From the NCBI RefSeq assembly GCF_013181195.1, contig NZ_SMZP01000004.1, positions 558,001 to 622,000 on the forward strand: a DNA stretch of 64,000 nt, in the 5' to 3' direction. Position numbers and translations under genes: made by a program. Of the stretch, positions 46,390 to 56,431 are shown piece after piece (positions within the stretch are counted from its first letter, which is position 1; every line of letters starts with the position of its first letter). Source of the stretch: Caulobacter sp. RHG1 (GTDB lineage: Bacteria; Pseudomonadota; Alphaproteobacteria; Caulobacterales; Caulobacteraceae). The notes under the pieces are model-generated. The model was given only the letters and a program-made list of their open reading frames with translations. It searched no databases and had not been told where the DNA came from.

Positions 46390-47643
46390 ATGGCCCGAGT
46401 TTACGAGCGACTCACCGCGATGACGGTTCGCCAGCTTCAGGGGGCAGGGCGCTACCCAGACGGTGGCGGCCTCTATCTGCAAATCACCCCGACCGGCGCG
46501 CGGTCCTGGATTTTCCGATATCGCGCGGCGGGCCGCGAACGTCAGATGGGTCTTGGCCCCTTGGAATTCGTCTCTCTGGCGGAAGCGCGCGAAAAGGCGA
46601 GGTCGGCGCGTCTGCAGCGCTATAATGGAGAGGACCCGCTTGGCGCGCGCATTGGGCGCCGGCCGAAGGTGGTCAGCGCGCCAAAGGGCGTCACCTTCCG
46701 AGAAGCAATGACCGCCTATATCGAGACCAACAAGGCCGCTTGGCGCAACGAGAAGCATATCCAGCAGTGGTCGAGCACGCTTGAGACCTATGCCGTCCCG
46801 CACTTCGGTCGGAAGGTGCTGGCCGATATCGAAACCGCGGACGTTCTCAATGCGCTTAAGCCCATCTGGCTGACGAAGTCGGAGACGGCTAGCCGTCTGC
46901 GCGGGCGTATCGAGGCCGTGCTCAACTGGGGCGCCGCGCAGGGTCACCGCCAGGGCGAGAACCCGGCGCGTTGGAAGGGTCACATCGAGATGATCCTGCC
47001 GGCCAAGTCCAAGGTGGCGAAGGTCAAGCACCACGCCGCGCTCGACTACAAGGAGATGCCGCGGTTCATGGCCTCCATGCGTTCGCAGGGCGGGGTGGGG
47101 GTCTTGGCGCTGCGGTTCGTGATCCTGACGGCCGCGCGCACCGGTGAGGTGATCGGCGCCGACTGGAGCGAGATCGATTTCGACAGCAAGGTCTGGACGG
47201 TGCCGGCCTCGCGGATGAAGGCCGGACGCGAGCATCGTGTGCCGCTCAGCGCGTCGGCGCTCGAAATTCTAGAGCGCCAGCGCCAGGCCTGGTTCGAGAT
47301 CGAGGCGCGGCGTTACCGCAAGACGCTGAAGGACGGTGAAGCTGGTCCCATCGGGCCGGTGTTCTGGGGACAGTTGGCGGGCAAGGGTCTCAGCAACATG
47401 GCGTTGCTCGCCGTGCTCCGGCGCATGGGCCGCGATGATCTCACCAGCCACGGCTTTCGCAGTTCGTTCCGAGATTGGGCGGCCGAGGAAACCGAGTTTC
47501 AAAGCGAAGTGGTGGAGATGGCTCTTGCTCACACGATCGGCAACAAAGTCGAGGCCGCGTACCGTCGCGGGGATCTATTCGAAAAGCGTCGCGCACTCAT
47601 GAGTCAATGGGCTGAAGCCTGTGAGCCTCAACAGCTCGGCTAG
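46390..47643 (+). CDS. P4-type tyrosine integrase
   Basis: A 417-residue site-specific recombinase. The N-terminal DUF4102-like arm-binding domain contains YPDGGGLYLQITPTGARSWI; the SAM-like core-binding domain lies at about 100-200. The catalytic set is complete: Arg250 (AARTGEV), Lys277, His354 and Arg357 (HGFRSSFRDW), His381 (ALAHTIG) and nucleophile Tyr391 (AAYRRGD). It is full length and therefore possibly active. Its place just downstream of tRNA-Ser is the classic arrangement for an integrated island. A second copy of the tRNA 3' end was not found within the window, so the far end is unknown. Confidence 0.93.
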   Translation: MARVYERLTAMTVRQLQGAGRYPDGGGLYLQITPTGARSWIFRYRAAGRERQMGLGPLEFVSLAEAREKARSARLQRYNGEDPLGARIGRRPKVVSAPKGVTFREAMTAYIETNKAAWRNEKHIQQWSSTLETYAVPHFGRKVLADIETADVLNALKPIWLTKSETASRLRGRIEAVLNWGAAQGHRQGENPARWKGHIEMILPAKSKVAKVKHHAALDYKEMPRFMASMRSQGGVGVLALRFVILTAARTGEVIGADWSEIDFDSKVWTVPASRMKAGREHRVPLSASALEILERQRQAWFEIEARRYRKTLKDGEAGPIGPVFWGQLAGKGLSNMALLAVLRRMGRDDLTSHGFRSSFRDWAAEETEFQSEVVEMALAHTIGNKVEAAYRRGDLFEKRRALMSQWAEACEPQQLG

Positions 47644-48036
47644 CCTAAAGGGCCTGCCCCGCGCGATGGTCCGGGTCCCCTTGGCGCACGGCCGCGTACG
47701 TCAATGAAATGCCAGCCTTAGATAATGATGCCGATTAATTAGATTATGCACGGCGGCTGACGAGTTGTTGACGCCAAGTCTCACTGGATGGCGCGTGCAT
47801 TTTGTCACAATTGGCGGACTAAAAGGAAGGTTTTTAGACTTAACAGTTTCGCCCGCCATGCGTGTGGGCGCCTGCCAATAGGGCTCCGGATGTCGCCAGA
47901 TCGCGCAAAAAACATCCGGTGGCGAAAAAAGGTTAGTTAACAACCCTCGCGAGCGGTTGTCCCTCGGGCCTCGATTTAGTAAAGGCTTTCTAAATCATCG
48001 GGCAAAGACCCGAACTCAGAGACTGGTGGGGACCAC
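47644..48036. other. Non-coding interval between integrase and sugar transferase
   Basis: This 393-base stretch is noticeably A/T-richer than its flanks and holds no convincing gene. A CCGGATGT (47886-47893) / ACATCCGG (47912-47919) inverted repeat with an 18-base spacer is next to a TCGCCA/TGGCGA pair (47893-47898, 47920-47925). It is likely the promoter and control region of the polysaccharide genes that follow. Confidence 0.5.
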
Positions 48037-48690
48037 GTGCTGATCGTATCAAATCCGACAGCGGAACAGCTATCGCACGCCGTGCAGGCGTCTCCGGTCG
48101 CGAAGGATCCGCTTAAGCGAGCGATGGACATTCTGGTGGCGGGCGGCGCTTTGCTCTTCTTCGCGCCGCTACTCGCGCTCGTCTCCGTCCTGATCAAGCT
48201 GGAGTCGCCGGGGCCGGTGCTCTTCCGTCAGTCGCGGGGCGGCCTGAACGGGCAGGCCTTCACGATCTTCAAGTTCCGCTCGATGCGGTGCCAGGAGAAT
48301 GGCTCAAAGGTCATCCAGGCCAAGCGCGACGACGATCGCATCACGGCGATCGGCCGGATCATCCGCAAGACCAGCATCGATGAGCTGCCGCAGCTGCTGA
48401 ACGTCCTGCGCGGCGACATGTCGATCGTGGGCCCGCGTCCCCACGCCCTGGCGCACGACGAGCACTACGGCGCCCAGATCGCCAACTACCACCTGCGCTT
48501 CCGCGCCCGTCCCGGCCTGACCGGCCTCGCCCAAATCAAGGGCCTGCGCGGCGGCACCACCGAGGTGGAAGCCATGGCCGCCCGCATCGACGCGGACAAC
48601 GAATATATCGAGCGCTGGACGCTGAGCGGCGACATCAAGATTCTTCTGATGACCGTGCCGCACCTCCTGATGGCCGAGAACGCTTACTAG
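48037..48690 (+). CDS. Undecaprenyl-phosphate sugar transferase (PssY/PssZ-like)
   Basis: A 217-residue bacterial sugar transferase lacking the N-terminal multi-helix and CoA-binding parts of HfsE. One N-terminal hairpin helix (LLFFAPLLALVSVLIKL) leads into the catalytic domain: SPGPVLFRQSRGGLNG, IFKFRSMRCQE, KTSIDELPQLLNVLRGDMS and VGPRPHAL. A GTG start is used. It is the probable initiating enzyme for the second polysaccharide in this window and may also stand in for HfsE. Confidence 0.88.
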   Translation: MLIVSNPTAEQLSHAVQASPVAKDPLKRAMDILVAGGALLFFAPLLALVSVLIKLESPGPVLFRQSRGGLNGQAFTIFKFRSMRCQENGSKVIQAKRDDDRITAIGRIIRKTSIDELPQLLNVLRGDMSIVGPRPHALAHDEHYGAQIANYHLRFRARPGLTGLAQIKGLRGGTTEVEAMAARIDADNEYIERWTLSGDIKILLMTVPHLLMAENAY

Positions 48691-48780
48691 TCGCTTTCCG
48701 CTGTTTTCTCGTTGTGTTGAGCCGGGGCGGCCGTCCCGGCTCGCTTTCCGCGCGTCTTTCCAACTGAAGCGAGCTTCTTG

Positions 48781-50277
48781 ATGTTCTCCGCGCCGCGCGC
48801 CGATCTCGTTCCCAATACCGCCGCCTATGAAAACGAGTCGCTGGTCAAGGCGACGGGCTTTCGCGAGTACGACGCGCGCTGGCTGTTCGGGCCCGAGATC
48901 AACCTCTTGGGCATTCAAGCGCTTGGCCTGGGCCTAGGGACCTATATCCACGAGCTGGGCCAATCGAAGATCGTGGTCGGCCACGACTTCCGCTCGTACT
49001 CGTCGTCGATCAAGAACGCCCTGATCCTGGGTTTGATCAGCGCCGGCTGCGAGGTGCACGATATCGGCCTGGCGCTCTCGCCCACGGCCTATTTCGCCCA
49101 GTTCGACCTCGACATTCCGTGCGTGGCCATGGTCACGGCCAGCCATAACGAGAACGGCTGGACCGGCGTGAAGATGGGCGCGCAAAAGCCGCTGACCTTC
49201 GGCCCCGACGAGATGGGTCGGCTGAAAGACATCGTGCTGAACGCCAAGTTCGTCGAGCGCGACGGCGGCAAGCTGGTCCGCGTGCAGGGCGAGGCCCAGC
49301 GCTATATCGACGACGTCGCCAAGCGCGCCAGCCTGAAGCGCCCGCTGAAGGTGATCGCCGCCTGCGGCAACGGCACGGCTGGCGCCTTCGTGGTCGAGGC
49401 CCTGAAGAAGATGGGCGTGGCCGAGGTGATCCCGATGGACACCGACCTCGACTACACCTTCCCCAAGTACAATCCGAACCCGGAAGACCACGAGATGCTG
49501 CACGAGATGGCGAAAGCCGTCCGTGAGCACGGCGCGGATATCGCGCTCGGCTTCGACGGCGACGGCGACCGCTGCGGCGTGGTCGACGACGAGGGCGAGG
49601 AGATCTTCGCCGATAAGATCGGCCTGATGCTGGCCCGCGACCTCGCGCCGCTGCATCCGGGCGCGACCTTCGTGGTCGACGTCAAGTCGACCGGCCTCTA
49701 CGCCACCGACGAGATCCTGGCCAAGCATGGCTGCACGACGCTCTACTGGAAGACCGGCCACAGCTACATCAAGCGCAAGAGCGCCGAGCTGGGCGCCCTG
49801 GCCGGCTTCGAGAAGAGCGGCCACTTCTTCATGAACGGCGAGCTGGGCCGCGGCTATGACGACGGCCTGGTCGCCGCCGCCGCCATCCTGTCGATGCTGG
49901 ACCGCAACCCCGGCAAGAAGCTCAGCGAGCTGAAGAAGGCGCTGCCGGTGGCCTTCACCTCGCTGACCATGAGCCCCCACTGCGACGACGAGAAGAAGTA
50001 CGGCGTCGTCGCCGACGTGGTGAAGGAATACGAGGACCTGTTCGCCGCCGGCGGCTCGATCCTGGGCCGCAAGATCACCGAGGTGATCACGGTCAACGGC
50101 GTGCGGGTGCACCTGGAGGATGGCTCGTGGGTGCTGGTCCGCGCCTCGTCGAACAAGCCCGAGATCGTCGTGGTGGTCGAAAGCACCCAGTCCGAGGACG
50201 ACATGCGCGCCCTCTTCCGCCAAGAGGTCAAGCCGCGCCTGGGCGACCGGGTCGGTAAGTACAATCAGGAGATCTGA
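48781..50277 (+). CDS. Phosphomannomutase/phosphoglucomutase
   Basis: A 498-residue alpha-D-phosphohexomutase. VTASHNENGWTGVKMG has the phosphoserine; GFDGDGDRCGVVDD binds magnesium; FEKSGHFFMNGELGRGYDDG, cited here as KSGHFFMN, recognises the sugar; the C-terminal domain has VRASSNKPEIVV. It supplies mannose-1-P or glucose-1-P for nucleotide-sugar synthesis. An in-frame TTG three bases ahead could also serve as start, but ATG at 48781 is preferred. The gene has the high G/C codon use of the host, unlike the glycosyltransferases downstream. Confidence 0.93.
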   Translation: MFSAPRADLVPNTAAYENESLVKATGFREYDARWLFGPEINLLGIQALGLGLGTYIHELGQSKIVVGHDFRSYSSSIKNALILGLISAGCEVHDIGLALSPTAYFAQFDLDIPCVAMVTASHNENGWTGVKMGAQKPLTFGPDEMGRLKDIVLNAKFVERDGGKLVRVQGEAQRYIDDVAKRASLKRPLKVIAACGNGTAGAFVVEALKKMGVAEVIPMDTDLDYTFPKYNPNPEDHEMLHEMAKAVREHGADIALGFDGDGDRCGVVDDEGEEIFADKIGLMLARDLAPLHPGATFVVDVKSTGLYATDEILAKHGCTTLYWKTGHSYIKRKSAELGALAGFEKSGHFFMNGELGRGYDDGLVAAAAILSMLDRNPGKKLSELKKALPVAFTSLTMSPHCDDEKKYGVVADVVKEYEDLFAAGGSILGRKITEVITVNGVRVHLEDGSWVLVRASSNKPEIVVVVESTQSEDDMRALFRQEVKPRLGDRVGKYNQEI

Positions 50278-50352
50278 TCGTAACCTGCTTTCATTGAGCA
50301 GTTTATGATGAATTTTTGTTCGCTTAAAGTTCTGAGTCGAGGGGGCGCGGTG

Positions 50353-51477
50353 ATGTCGTTAAAGATCACCACAATTGGAAAGTACTACTTTCCTTTTGAG
50401 GGGGGTATCGAGGCAATCACAAAGTCAGTTTGTGATAATATGGCGGCCAAGCACGACGTAAGAGTTATCGCTTTTGACCATGGCGTTGGGGCCGAGGCGG
50501 TGATTATAAATGGCGTTGATGTTCGGCGTTGTGCCACTATAGCCACCATAAAGTCTCAGCCTATAAGTATAAGTGCTGTTTTCAGGATAATATTTTCCAA
50601 GGAAGATGTTTTGCATCTTCACTCCCCGAACTTCGTCGCTTCAATGGCTGTTTTTCTGAAGCACAAGATTTTCGGCAAGCGGGGTAGGTTTGTTATTACG
50701 CACCACATGGATGTGTTTGGAAGGCCTATATTTAGACGGATTGGGATGTTCTTTTACAAGGACAACCTGCGCCGATCTGACGCTGTGATTGTCACCTCGA
50801 TGAAGAATGCGGAGATATCGAAAGATATTCCGGTTCCGGTGAATTTTCGCGTGGTGCCGCTAGGTATCGACCTTGAGCATTATCAGCTCGACGAGATTGC
50901 GCGGGCGCGCGCAGCGAACTGGCGTTCTTCTCTCTCTGGTAATGCCCCTTTGGTCGGGTTTGTCGGGCGTCACGCGCGCTATAAGGGGCTCGACGTTCTT
51001 ATGCGTTCGGCAGCTCGCATGCCTGGCGTTCATTTCGTTGTCGCGGGCGACGGCCCCAAGCGGGCTGAAGCTGAAAGCCTTGCGCGTGAGCTCGGGATCG
51101 AGGAGCGCGTCCATTTCCTGGGCAAGATCGATCATCAGAAGAAGATCGAGTTGTTATCAGTTCTAGATGTATTTGCTTTCCCCTCTACCGAAACTACTGA
51201 GGCGTTCGGCATATCTCAAGTGGAAGCGATGGCGATGGGAGTACCGGTCGTCGCGAGCGATCTTCCTACGGGCGTCACAGACGTGGCGCAAAACAACGTC
51301 AACGCGCTCGTTGTGCCGCCTTCCGACGAGGTGGCGCTTGCTCAAGCGCTCTCGACGATTATCGAAAACCGCGATCTGCGCGACAGGCTTGGGGAAGCCG
51401 CAAAAGCGTTCGTGTATTCGAACCTTTCGCTAGTGAAGACGGTCGAAGAGACCGCAAGGGTCGTGGAAGGGAATTAA
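50353..51477 (+). CDS. GT4 glycosyltransferase A
   Basis: A 374-residue retaining glycosyltransferase. The start at 50353 has a GAGGGGGCG ribosome-binding site and gives the usual ITTIGKYYFPFEGGIEAI N-terminus. The C-terminal domain shows LVGFVGRHARYKGLDVLMRS, VHFLGKIDH and the ExxxE-type TEAFGISQVEAMAMG. Codons are richer in A/T than the neighbouring phosphomannomutase gene, which suggests transfer. It probably adds a sugar to the lipid-linked repeat unit. Confidence 0.85.
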   Translation: MSLKITTIGKYYFPFEGGIEAITKSVCDNMAAKHDVRVIAFDHGVGAEAVIINGVDVRRCATIATIKSQPISISAVFRIIFSKEDVLHLHSPNFVASMAVFLKHKIFGKRGRFVITHHMDVFGRPIFRRIGMFFYKDNLRRSDAVIVTSMKNAEISKDIPVPVNFRVVPLGIDLEHYQLDEIARARAANWRSSLSGNAPLVGFVGRHARYKGLDVLMRSAARMPGVHFVVAGDGPKRAEAESLARELGIEERVHFLGKIDHQKKIELLSVLDVFAFPSTETTEAFGISQVEAMAMGVPVVASDLPTGVTDVAQNNVNALVVPPSDEVALAQALSTIIENRDLRDRLGEAAKAFVYSNLSLVKTVEETARVVEGN

Positions 51478-51512
51478 TTCCCGTGAATTATTGAGCGGAT
51501 ATTTCTGCCCAC

Positions 51513-52664
51513 ATGAATAAGGTTCTTATAAACGGCCGCTTCCTAGGCAAGAAGGTAACTGGCGTCCAGCGGTTTGGGCGCGAGGTCCTGCGTGCATTGG
51601 ATCAACGCGTTCTCCAAGACGACCTACCGGACGCCCTGAAAGGCGTGAACTTCGAGGTTGTCGTTCCTTCCGGCGAGGCTTCGAAGCTCGATTACTCGGC
51701 TCTCTCAGTAAAAGAGCTCCCTTGGGGGAGTGGCCATTTTTGGGAGCAGGGGCCGTTGGCTTGGTACGACAGGGGGGCGGCTCTTGTCAGCCTGTGCAAT
51801 GCCGGGCCGCTGTTCCGGAAGCGCCATTTGGCTGTCGTGCATGACGCGGCCGTCTTTAGGATGCCTGGTTCCTATGGCTGGAAGTATAGGAGCTTCCATA
51901 AGCTAATCGGGCATGCGCTCTCGCGAACCGCTAAGCTCGCAACGGTTTCGGAGTTTTCCCGACAGGAGCTGTCTCATTTTCTCAATGTTCGCGCAGACCA
52001 TATTTCCGTGCTTGGGAATAGCGCTGATCATTTCCGCGAAAAGCAGCCGAGCTTCGACGCGATTGACAGAATGTCGTTGGGCGACAAGCGCTTCTTCCTT
52101 ATCATCGGGTCTGAGAACAAGAGTAAAAACATATCGCTCGTTCGCGAAGCGGTCGCTCTCAGGCCGGATGATGACTGGCTGGTGGTGGTTGTCGGCGGCA
52201 AGGATAGCGCCGTGTTCCGCTCCGACGCGCGAATTGCCTCGGATCGGTTCGTATATCCCGGCCGGCTCACGGACGAGGAAATCGCGGGTCTAGCTCAAAG
52301 GGCTTTGGCCCTCATATTTCCCAGCCTGTACGAAGGATTTGGGATACCCCCGCTCGAGGCTATGACGCTCGGCTGTCCGGTCGCGGCGTCCAATATCGCT
52401 CCCTGTAGAGAGGTATGTGGCGAAGCTGCGCTATATTTCGACCCGCATGATCCCGCGAGCCTGGCGAAAATCATGACGGAAATCGCTGATGGTGCTTATG
52501 ACCGGCAGTCGATGATTGAGGCGGGTCTTCAGCAAAGCTTGAAGTTCACCTGGAGCGGCGTCGTCGACGGCCTGCTGAATATTCTATCTCGCGAGATCGA
52601 GGGGGGCGCGGCTATCGCGTCTAGCCAGCATCCCAAATCGCCATATTCGGGGCCTAAGGGATGA
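51513..52664 (+). CDS. GT4 glycosyltransferase B
   Basis: A 383-residue glycosyltransferase. [20 protein letters not shown] is the acceptor-domain start seen in mannosyl/rhamnosyl GT4 enzymes; the donor site contains [30 protein letters not shown] and [17 protein letters not shown]. The last 4 bases overlap the next gene (ATGA), so the two are coupled. Confidence 0.87.
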   Translation: MNKVLINGRFLGKKVTGVQRFGREVLRALDQRVLQDDLPDALKGVNFEVVVPSGEASKLDYSALSVKELPWGSGHFWEQGPLAWYDRGAALVSLCNAGPLFRKRHLAVVHDAAVFRMPGSYGWKYRSFHKLIGHALSRTAKLATVSEFSRQELSHFLNVRADHISVLGNSADHFREKQPSFDAIDRMSLGDKRFFLIIGSENKSKNISLVREAVALRPDDDWLVVVVGGKDSAVFRSDARIASDRFVYPGRLTDEEIAGLAQRALALIFPSLYEGFGIPPLEAMTLGCPVAASNIAPCREVCGEAALYFDPHDPASLAKIMTEIADGAYDRQSMIEAGLQQSLKFTWSGVVDGLLNILSREIEGGAAIASSQHPKSPYSGPKG

Positions 52665-53866
52665 ATATCGTTCACATCACCAGCGCGTTTCGGCCCTATG
52701 CCGTGGGCGGGGCCGAAGTCGTTGTAACCAACCTGGCGCAACGACAAGCTCAAGACGGCCACTCTGTTTCTATCCTTCATCTCTCGCCGGACGAGAGGGA
52801 GCCATATGCGGAAGGTTCGGTCGCGATCTATCCGATCCGCCCGCCTTACTTGGTCGACATCGGCGACCATGCCGCCAGCCCCGCCCTTGTCCGAAAGTTG
52901 AATAAAATTCAAATCCCAATAAATGGCTTAGCGGTGCAAAAAATATCGAGCATCATAAAGTCTATCGAGCCCGGTATCGTCCACACTCATTCTTTGCCTG
53001 ACATATCAACTTTTATCTGGCCTGCAGCTAAAAGCGCTGGCGCCCGCGTTGTTCACACGCTTCATGACTATGATCTTTTATGCGGACGGGCCACCTTGTT
53101 CAAAGGTGGGAACTGCGAGCGTATCCATAGCGACTGCAAAGTTCACGCTTACCTCAAAAGGCTGCCCTTGAATGCCGTGGATCGTTTCGTCTCGATCTCG
53201 CAAAAGGTCATAGACAAGCACCTGGAGCACCACGCGCTGGGTGAGCGCGAACTGAGCAGAACCTCCGTCATCTGGAATGGCTCGCCTGAGCATGATGCGT
53301 CGGGCGGGCTTCGAGGGCCGCGGGCCGGGCGTCCTTTGACCTTCGGCTTTATTGGCCGCCTTGTGCCGGAGAAGGGGGTCGGATTTTTGATTGAGGCCTG
53401 CAGGGCGCTGCCGACGAGCGGCTGGTCGCTCAAGATCGCTGGCAAGGCTCCTGTCAGCGATAAGGATTTTCGTGAGGCGGCCGAAGGGTTGCCGATCGAG
53501 TTCGTCGGCTGGAGGGACAGCCAGCAGTTCCTTGACGAAGTTGATGTTTTGATTGTGCCTTCGCTGTGGGACGAGCCCTTTGGGTTGACTGTGATCGAAG
53601 GTGTTCGGGCAGGAATACCGGTTATTGGCAGTAATCGGGGCGCTATACCCGAGATACTTTCGGACATCTATCCTGACCTTATATTTGACGCCGAAGCTCC
53701 CGAAACATTGACAAGCCTCTTGCTTGATTTTATCCGGGGTAGAAGTTTCGAGCTGGGCGATGATCTGGTTCGAGACTTTTCCAAAAAAGTTAGTATCGAG
53801 GGCATGGTTTCGTCTTATTACGAAGTGTACAATTCGGTTGCTTCGTCCAATTCGCCTGGAGTTTGA
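52661..53866 (+). CDS. GT4 glycosyltransferase C
   Basis: A 401-residue glycosyltransferase. ITSAFRPYAVGGAEVVVTNL begins the acceptor domain, THSLPDISTFIW and VVHTLHDYDLLCGRATL are typical, and FGFIGRLVPEKGVGFLIEA with PFGLTVIEGVRAGIPVIGS mark the donor domain. It is coupled to the preceding gene and followed after 3 bases by the pyruvyltransferase. Base composition is mixed, with A/T-rich patches. Confidence 0.87.
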   Translation: MNIVHITSAFRPYAVGGAEVVVTNLAQRQAQDGHSVSILHLSPDEREPYAEGSVAIYPIRPPYLVDIGDHAASPALVRKLNKIQIPINGLAVQKISSIIKSIEPGIVHTHSLPDISTFIWPAAKSAGARVVHTLHDYDLLCGRATLFKGGNCERIHSDCKVHAYLKRLPLNAVDRFVSISQKVIDKHLEHHALGERELSRTSVIWNGSPEHDASGGLRGPRAGRPLTFGFIGRLVPEKGVGFLIEACRALPTSGWSLKIAGKAPVSDKDFREAAEGLPIEFVGWRDSQQFLDEVDVLIVPSLWDEPFGLTVIEGVRAGIPVIGSNRGAIPEILSDIYPDLIFDAEAPETLTSLLLDFIRGRSFELGDDLVRDFSKKVSIEGMVSSYYEVYNSVASSNSPGV

Positions 53867-53869
53867 GTT

Positions 53870-54937
53870 GTGAGCGGCATTTTCTATTCCCGAGCGCGCT
53901 TCTTGAACTTTGGGGATGATCTGAATATTTGGTTGTGGCCCAGGGTTGTTCCCCAGTTCTTCGAGCGTGCAGAGGACTATCTGCTTATCGGTACGGGCAC
54001 GATTATCAGTGATAAGGTGCCGGCCGCAAGCCGGCGGTACGTCATGGGGTCGGGCGCGGGCTATGGCGCCGTGCCGCGTGATCTCGCCGGCGGCTCTTGG
54101 CGTTTCATGTTCGTGCGCGGGCCGCTGACAGCCAAGGTGCTGGAGCTTCCAGCGGAGGCGGCTGTCACGGATGGCGCCATGCTATTGCCGCAGTACCTTC
54201 CGCCCTCTGACTTGTCGGGCCCGCGCACGGGAGTGGTTTTCATTCCGCACTGGAAGAGCGCGCTTCAGGGTGAATGGGCCGAGGTCTGCCAGATGGCGGG
54301 CGTCAGCTACGTGTCACCGATGCAGCCGCTCGAAAAGGTCATGAGCGCGATCGTGAACGCGAGCCTGGTTCTGACGGAGTCAATGCACGGGGCCATCCTG
54401 GCGGATGCCTACCGCGTTCCATGGATTCCGCTGAGGACGACGCCTGAGGTCAATGACTTCAAGTGGACGGACTGGTGCGCTTCGGTCGGCCTTACCTATC
54501 GACCAGAGTACATTCCGCCGAGCGGACTTTGGGATCAGCGCAGGGCGGCCGCGCACAGGATCGAAAGCCATGAAACGTTTTCGAGCTCGGTGCGAAATGG
54601 CTCCGAGATCGCGGAAGACGATCTGCAGAAAGAGCTCGTGGCCACTTTCAACGGACGTTACGGCCTGGGCGCCGCCCAAGCGACGCCCAGCCGCTCTGGC
54701 GGGCTTGTCGCGAAGCTGGCGTCGGACGCCAAAGAGCGTCTGGCGAGGAAGTTGGTCGATCTCACCAAGATTAAAGGCGCTCAGTACGAGAAAGATCGGC
54801 GATTGAAGGAGGCGGCGGCGATTGCGATGATCGTCGCGTCGCGCAAGGTGCCGTTCCTGAGCTCCGAATTCGTTCTGAACGACCGAGTTGGTCAGATGCG
54901 GGAGCGGGCGCAAAGGTTGCTAGGTGAGCTGATTTAG
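53870..54937 (+). CDS. Polysaccharide pyruvyltransferase-family protein
   Basis: A 355-residue protein that starts with GTG. FLNFGDDLNIWLWPRV, LIGTGTIISDKVPAASRR and GSGAGYGAVPRDL, followed by VRGPLTAKVL and STESMHGAI-like LTESMHGAILADAYRVPWI, match the CsaB/WcaK pyruvyltransferase family, which adds pyruvate ketals to sugars. A C-terminal basic extension of about 100 residues is not part of the known domain. It is tightly packed between a glycosyltransferase and the polymerase. Confidence 0.8.
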   Translation: MSGIFYSRARFLNFGDDLNIWLWPRVVPQFFERAEDYLLIGTGTIISDKVPAASRRYVMGSGAGYGAVPRDLAGGSWRFMFVRGPLTAKVLELPAEAAVTDGAMLLPQYLPPSDLSGPRTGVVFIPHWKSALQGEWAEVCQMAGVSYVSPMQPLEKVMSAIVNASLVLTESMHGAILADAYRVPWIPLRTTPEVNDFKWTDWCASVGLTYRPEYIPPSGLWDQRRAAAHRIESHETFSSSVRNGSEIAEDDLQKELVATFNGRYGLGAAQATPSRSGGLVAKLASDAKERLARKLVDLTKIKGAQYEKDRRLKEAAAIAMIVASRKVPFLSSEFVLNDRVGQMRERAQRLLGELI

Positions 54938-54940
54938 ACG

Positions 54941-56419
54941 ATGGGTGACGCGGTATATCAGCACGGTTCTACTCGCGGCTTGGCGGGAGCTGTGAGGCAG
55001 CATGTGCAGATGTTGGGCTTCTTTGGCCTTTCAGCATTATCGTTGGCCGCGTTTGTGGTGTCGCTTGTTGCGCCCAGCATTGTGATTGACTTGTTTTGTT
55101 GCGCCCTGTTCGCGCTATTAGTGGGTTGGGTTTATCAGACCAGCAAGTTGAGCTTTGTTCTCTTGCTCCCCATTCTCATGTATAGGATTTCAAGCTTCGC
55201 TTCCTTGGTAATTATCTCGTCCGGGGCCAAGATCCCAGAAATTGGGCGGGTGGGCGAAGAGAGTTCGGCTTGCCCGTCCTACTTGCTCATGACGATCATG
55301 TTCTTTGGGCTGATCGTGACCTTCATCGAGTTTCTCGGGCAGAAATTCTTCAAGCGTTCGTACGACAATTTCTACTCGAAGTTAGATCTGAAGCTTTCTT
55401 TGAGCCCGATCGCGATCGGCGTGGTGTTGGCTCTTATCGCGATCCAAGTACTCATTCTGTTCGCGTATGGCGCTTTGAATGGGTTCCCGCTGATCACGCG
55501 CACTGACCGCTTTCTTTACCGTATGATGAGCGGTAACGCGCTTTACGTGTTTGTACTGAACTTCAAGCTTATTACAGCGCTGATGTTCGGCATGGCGGTC
55601 ATATCTGTTCGAGCCAAAGAAGCTCGGTTTTTGCTGATAGCTTCATATGTCGTTCTTGTGTTTTTCTACATATTGTTCGGCGAAAAATTCAACCAGCTCC
55701 TGCTTATTACCTTTACGTCCGCGATCCCCGTCCTGTTGTTCAATGCCAAGTCGCTAGGCAAGCTGATCGCTCGCTTCGCGCCGATCGCGCTGTCGGTGTC
55801 CGTACTGTCGCTGTTTCTGGTGTTCTTCATCTATTCCGACTACGGGCGGATGAATTTAGCAGCGACCTCCGAGCGCGTGTTTGGGCGAATGGCTCAGCAG
55901 TCCCAGTTGTGGTACATCGTCAATCTTCAGGACATCAAACTGTTCAAGTTTGATGATCGTTACTTTTCCGACCTGCTCCATACGATGACATCGTTCGGGG
56001 CGGACCAGATTTTCTTCCAGCGCCAAATGGGCGCGTTCTATTTCATCTATAAATACTCGCCCTCGAATATCTCAAATTCGATCGCGCTCATGCAGGGTGC
56101 GGTTCAATTTACGCAGGTGAGTGAGGCGTTATTTCTAGATATTTTTGGCGTTAGTGGGCTAGTATTTTATCTTATTCTCTCATCATTTCTTTACAGCGGC
56201 TTTGTGCTTTTCTTGGTGAGTGCGATATTCAGTGGCTCGCTTTTGCGAGTGGCGCTGTGGGCTGTCTATATGTCTGGCGTGCTTGCGATGCTCAACCAGG
56301 GTGCCATTCACCAGGCCGTCGGTCTTGGACTGCCGCGATATGCGATTCTAGCGCTGCTTATTGAGTTTGGCATGCGGTGGCTGGCCGGCCAGAGCGCACG
56401 CTACCGAACAGCTGCCTGA
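54941..56419 (+). CDS. Wzy-like polysaccharide polymerase
   Basis: A 492-residue protein with about 12 hydrophobic helices and a periplasmic region near residues 295-385 (SERVFGRMAQQSQLWYIVN). It lacks a recognisable conserved motif, as usual for Wzy polymerases. Its position between the pyruvyltransferase and the acyltransferase/flippase supports the assignment. Codon use is rich in A/T (for example LLISSFLY-type runs), unlike most of the window. Confidence 0.7.
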   Translation: MGDAVYQHGSTRGLAGAVRQHVQMLGFFGLSALSLAAFVVSLVAPSIVIDLFCCALFALLVGWVYQTSKLSFVLLLPILMYRISSFASLVIISSGAKIPEIGRVGEESSACPSYLLMTIMFFGLIVTFIEFLGQKFFKRSYDNFYSKLDLKLSLSPIAIGVVLALIAIQVLILFAYGALNGFPLITRTDRFLYRMMSGNALYVFVLNFKLITALMFGMAVISVRAKEARFLLIASYVVLVFFYILFGEKFNQLLLITFTSAIPVLLFNAKSLGKLIARFAPIALSVSVLSLFLVFFIYSDYGRMNLAATSERVFGRMAQQSQLWYIVNLQDIKLFKFDDRYFSDLLHTMTSFGADQIFFQRQMGAFYFIYKYSPSNISNSIALMQGAVQFTQVSEALFLDIFGVSGLVFYLILSSFLYSGFVLFLVSAIFSGSLLRVALWAVYMSGVLAMLNQGAIHQAVGLGLPRYAILALLIEFGMRWLAGQSARYRTAA

Positions 56420-56431
56420 TAAGGTTGGGGC

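Noticed and set aside
47701..47943. Possible 80-residue gene on the minus strand between integrase and sugar transferase
   Set aside because: No ribosome-binding site, unconvincing sequence and A/T-rich non-coding surroundings.
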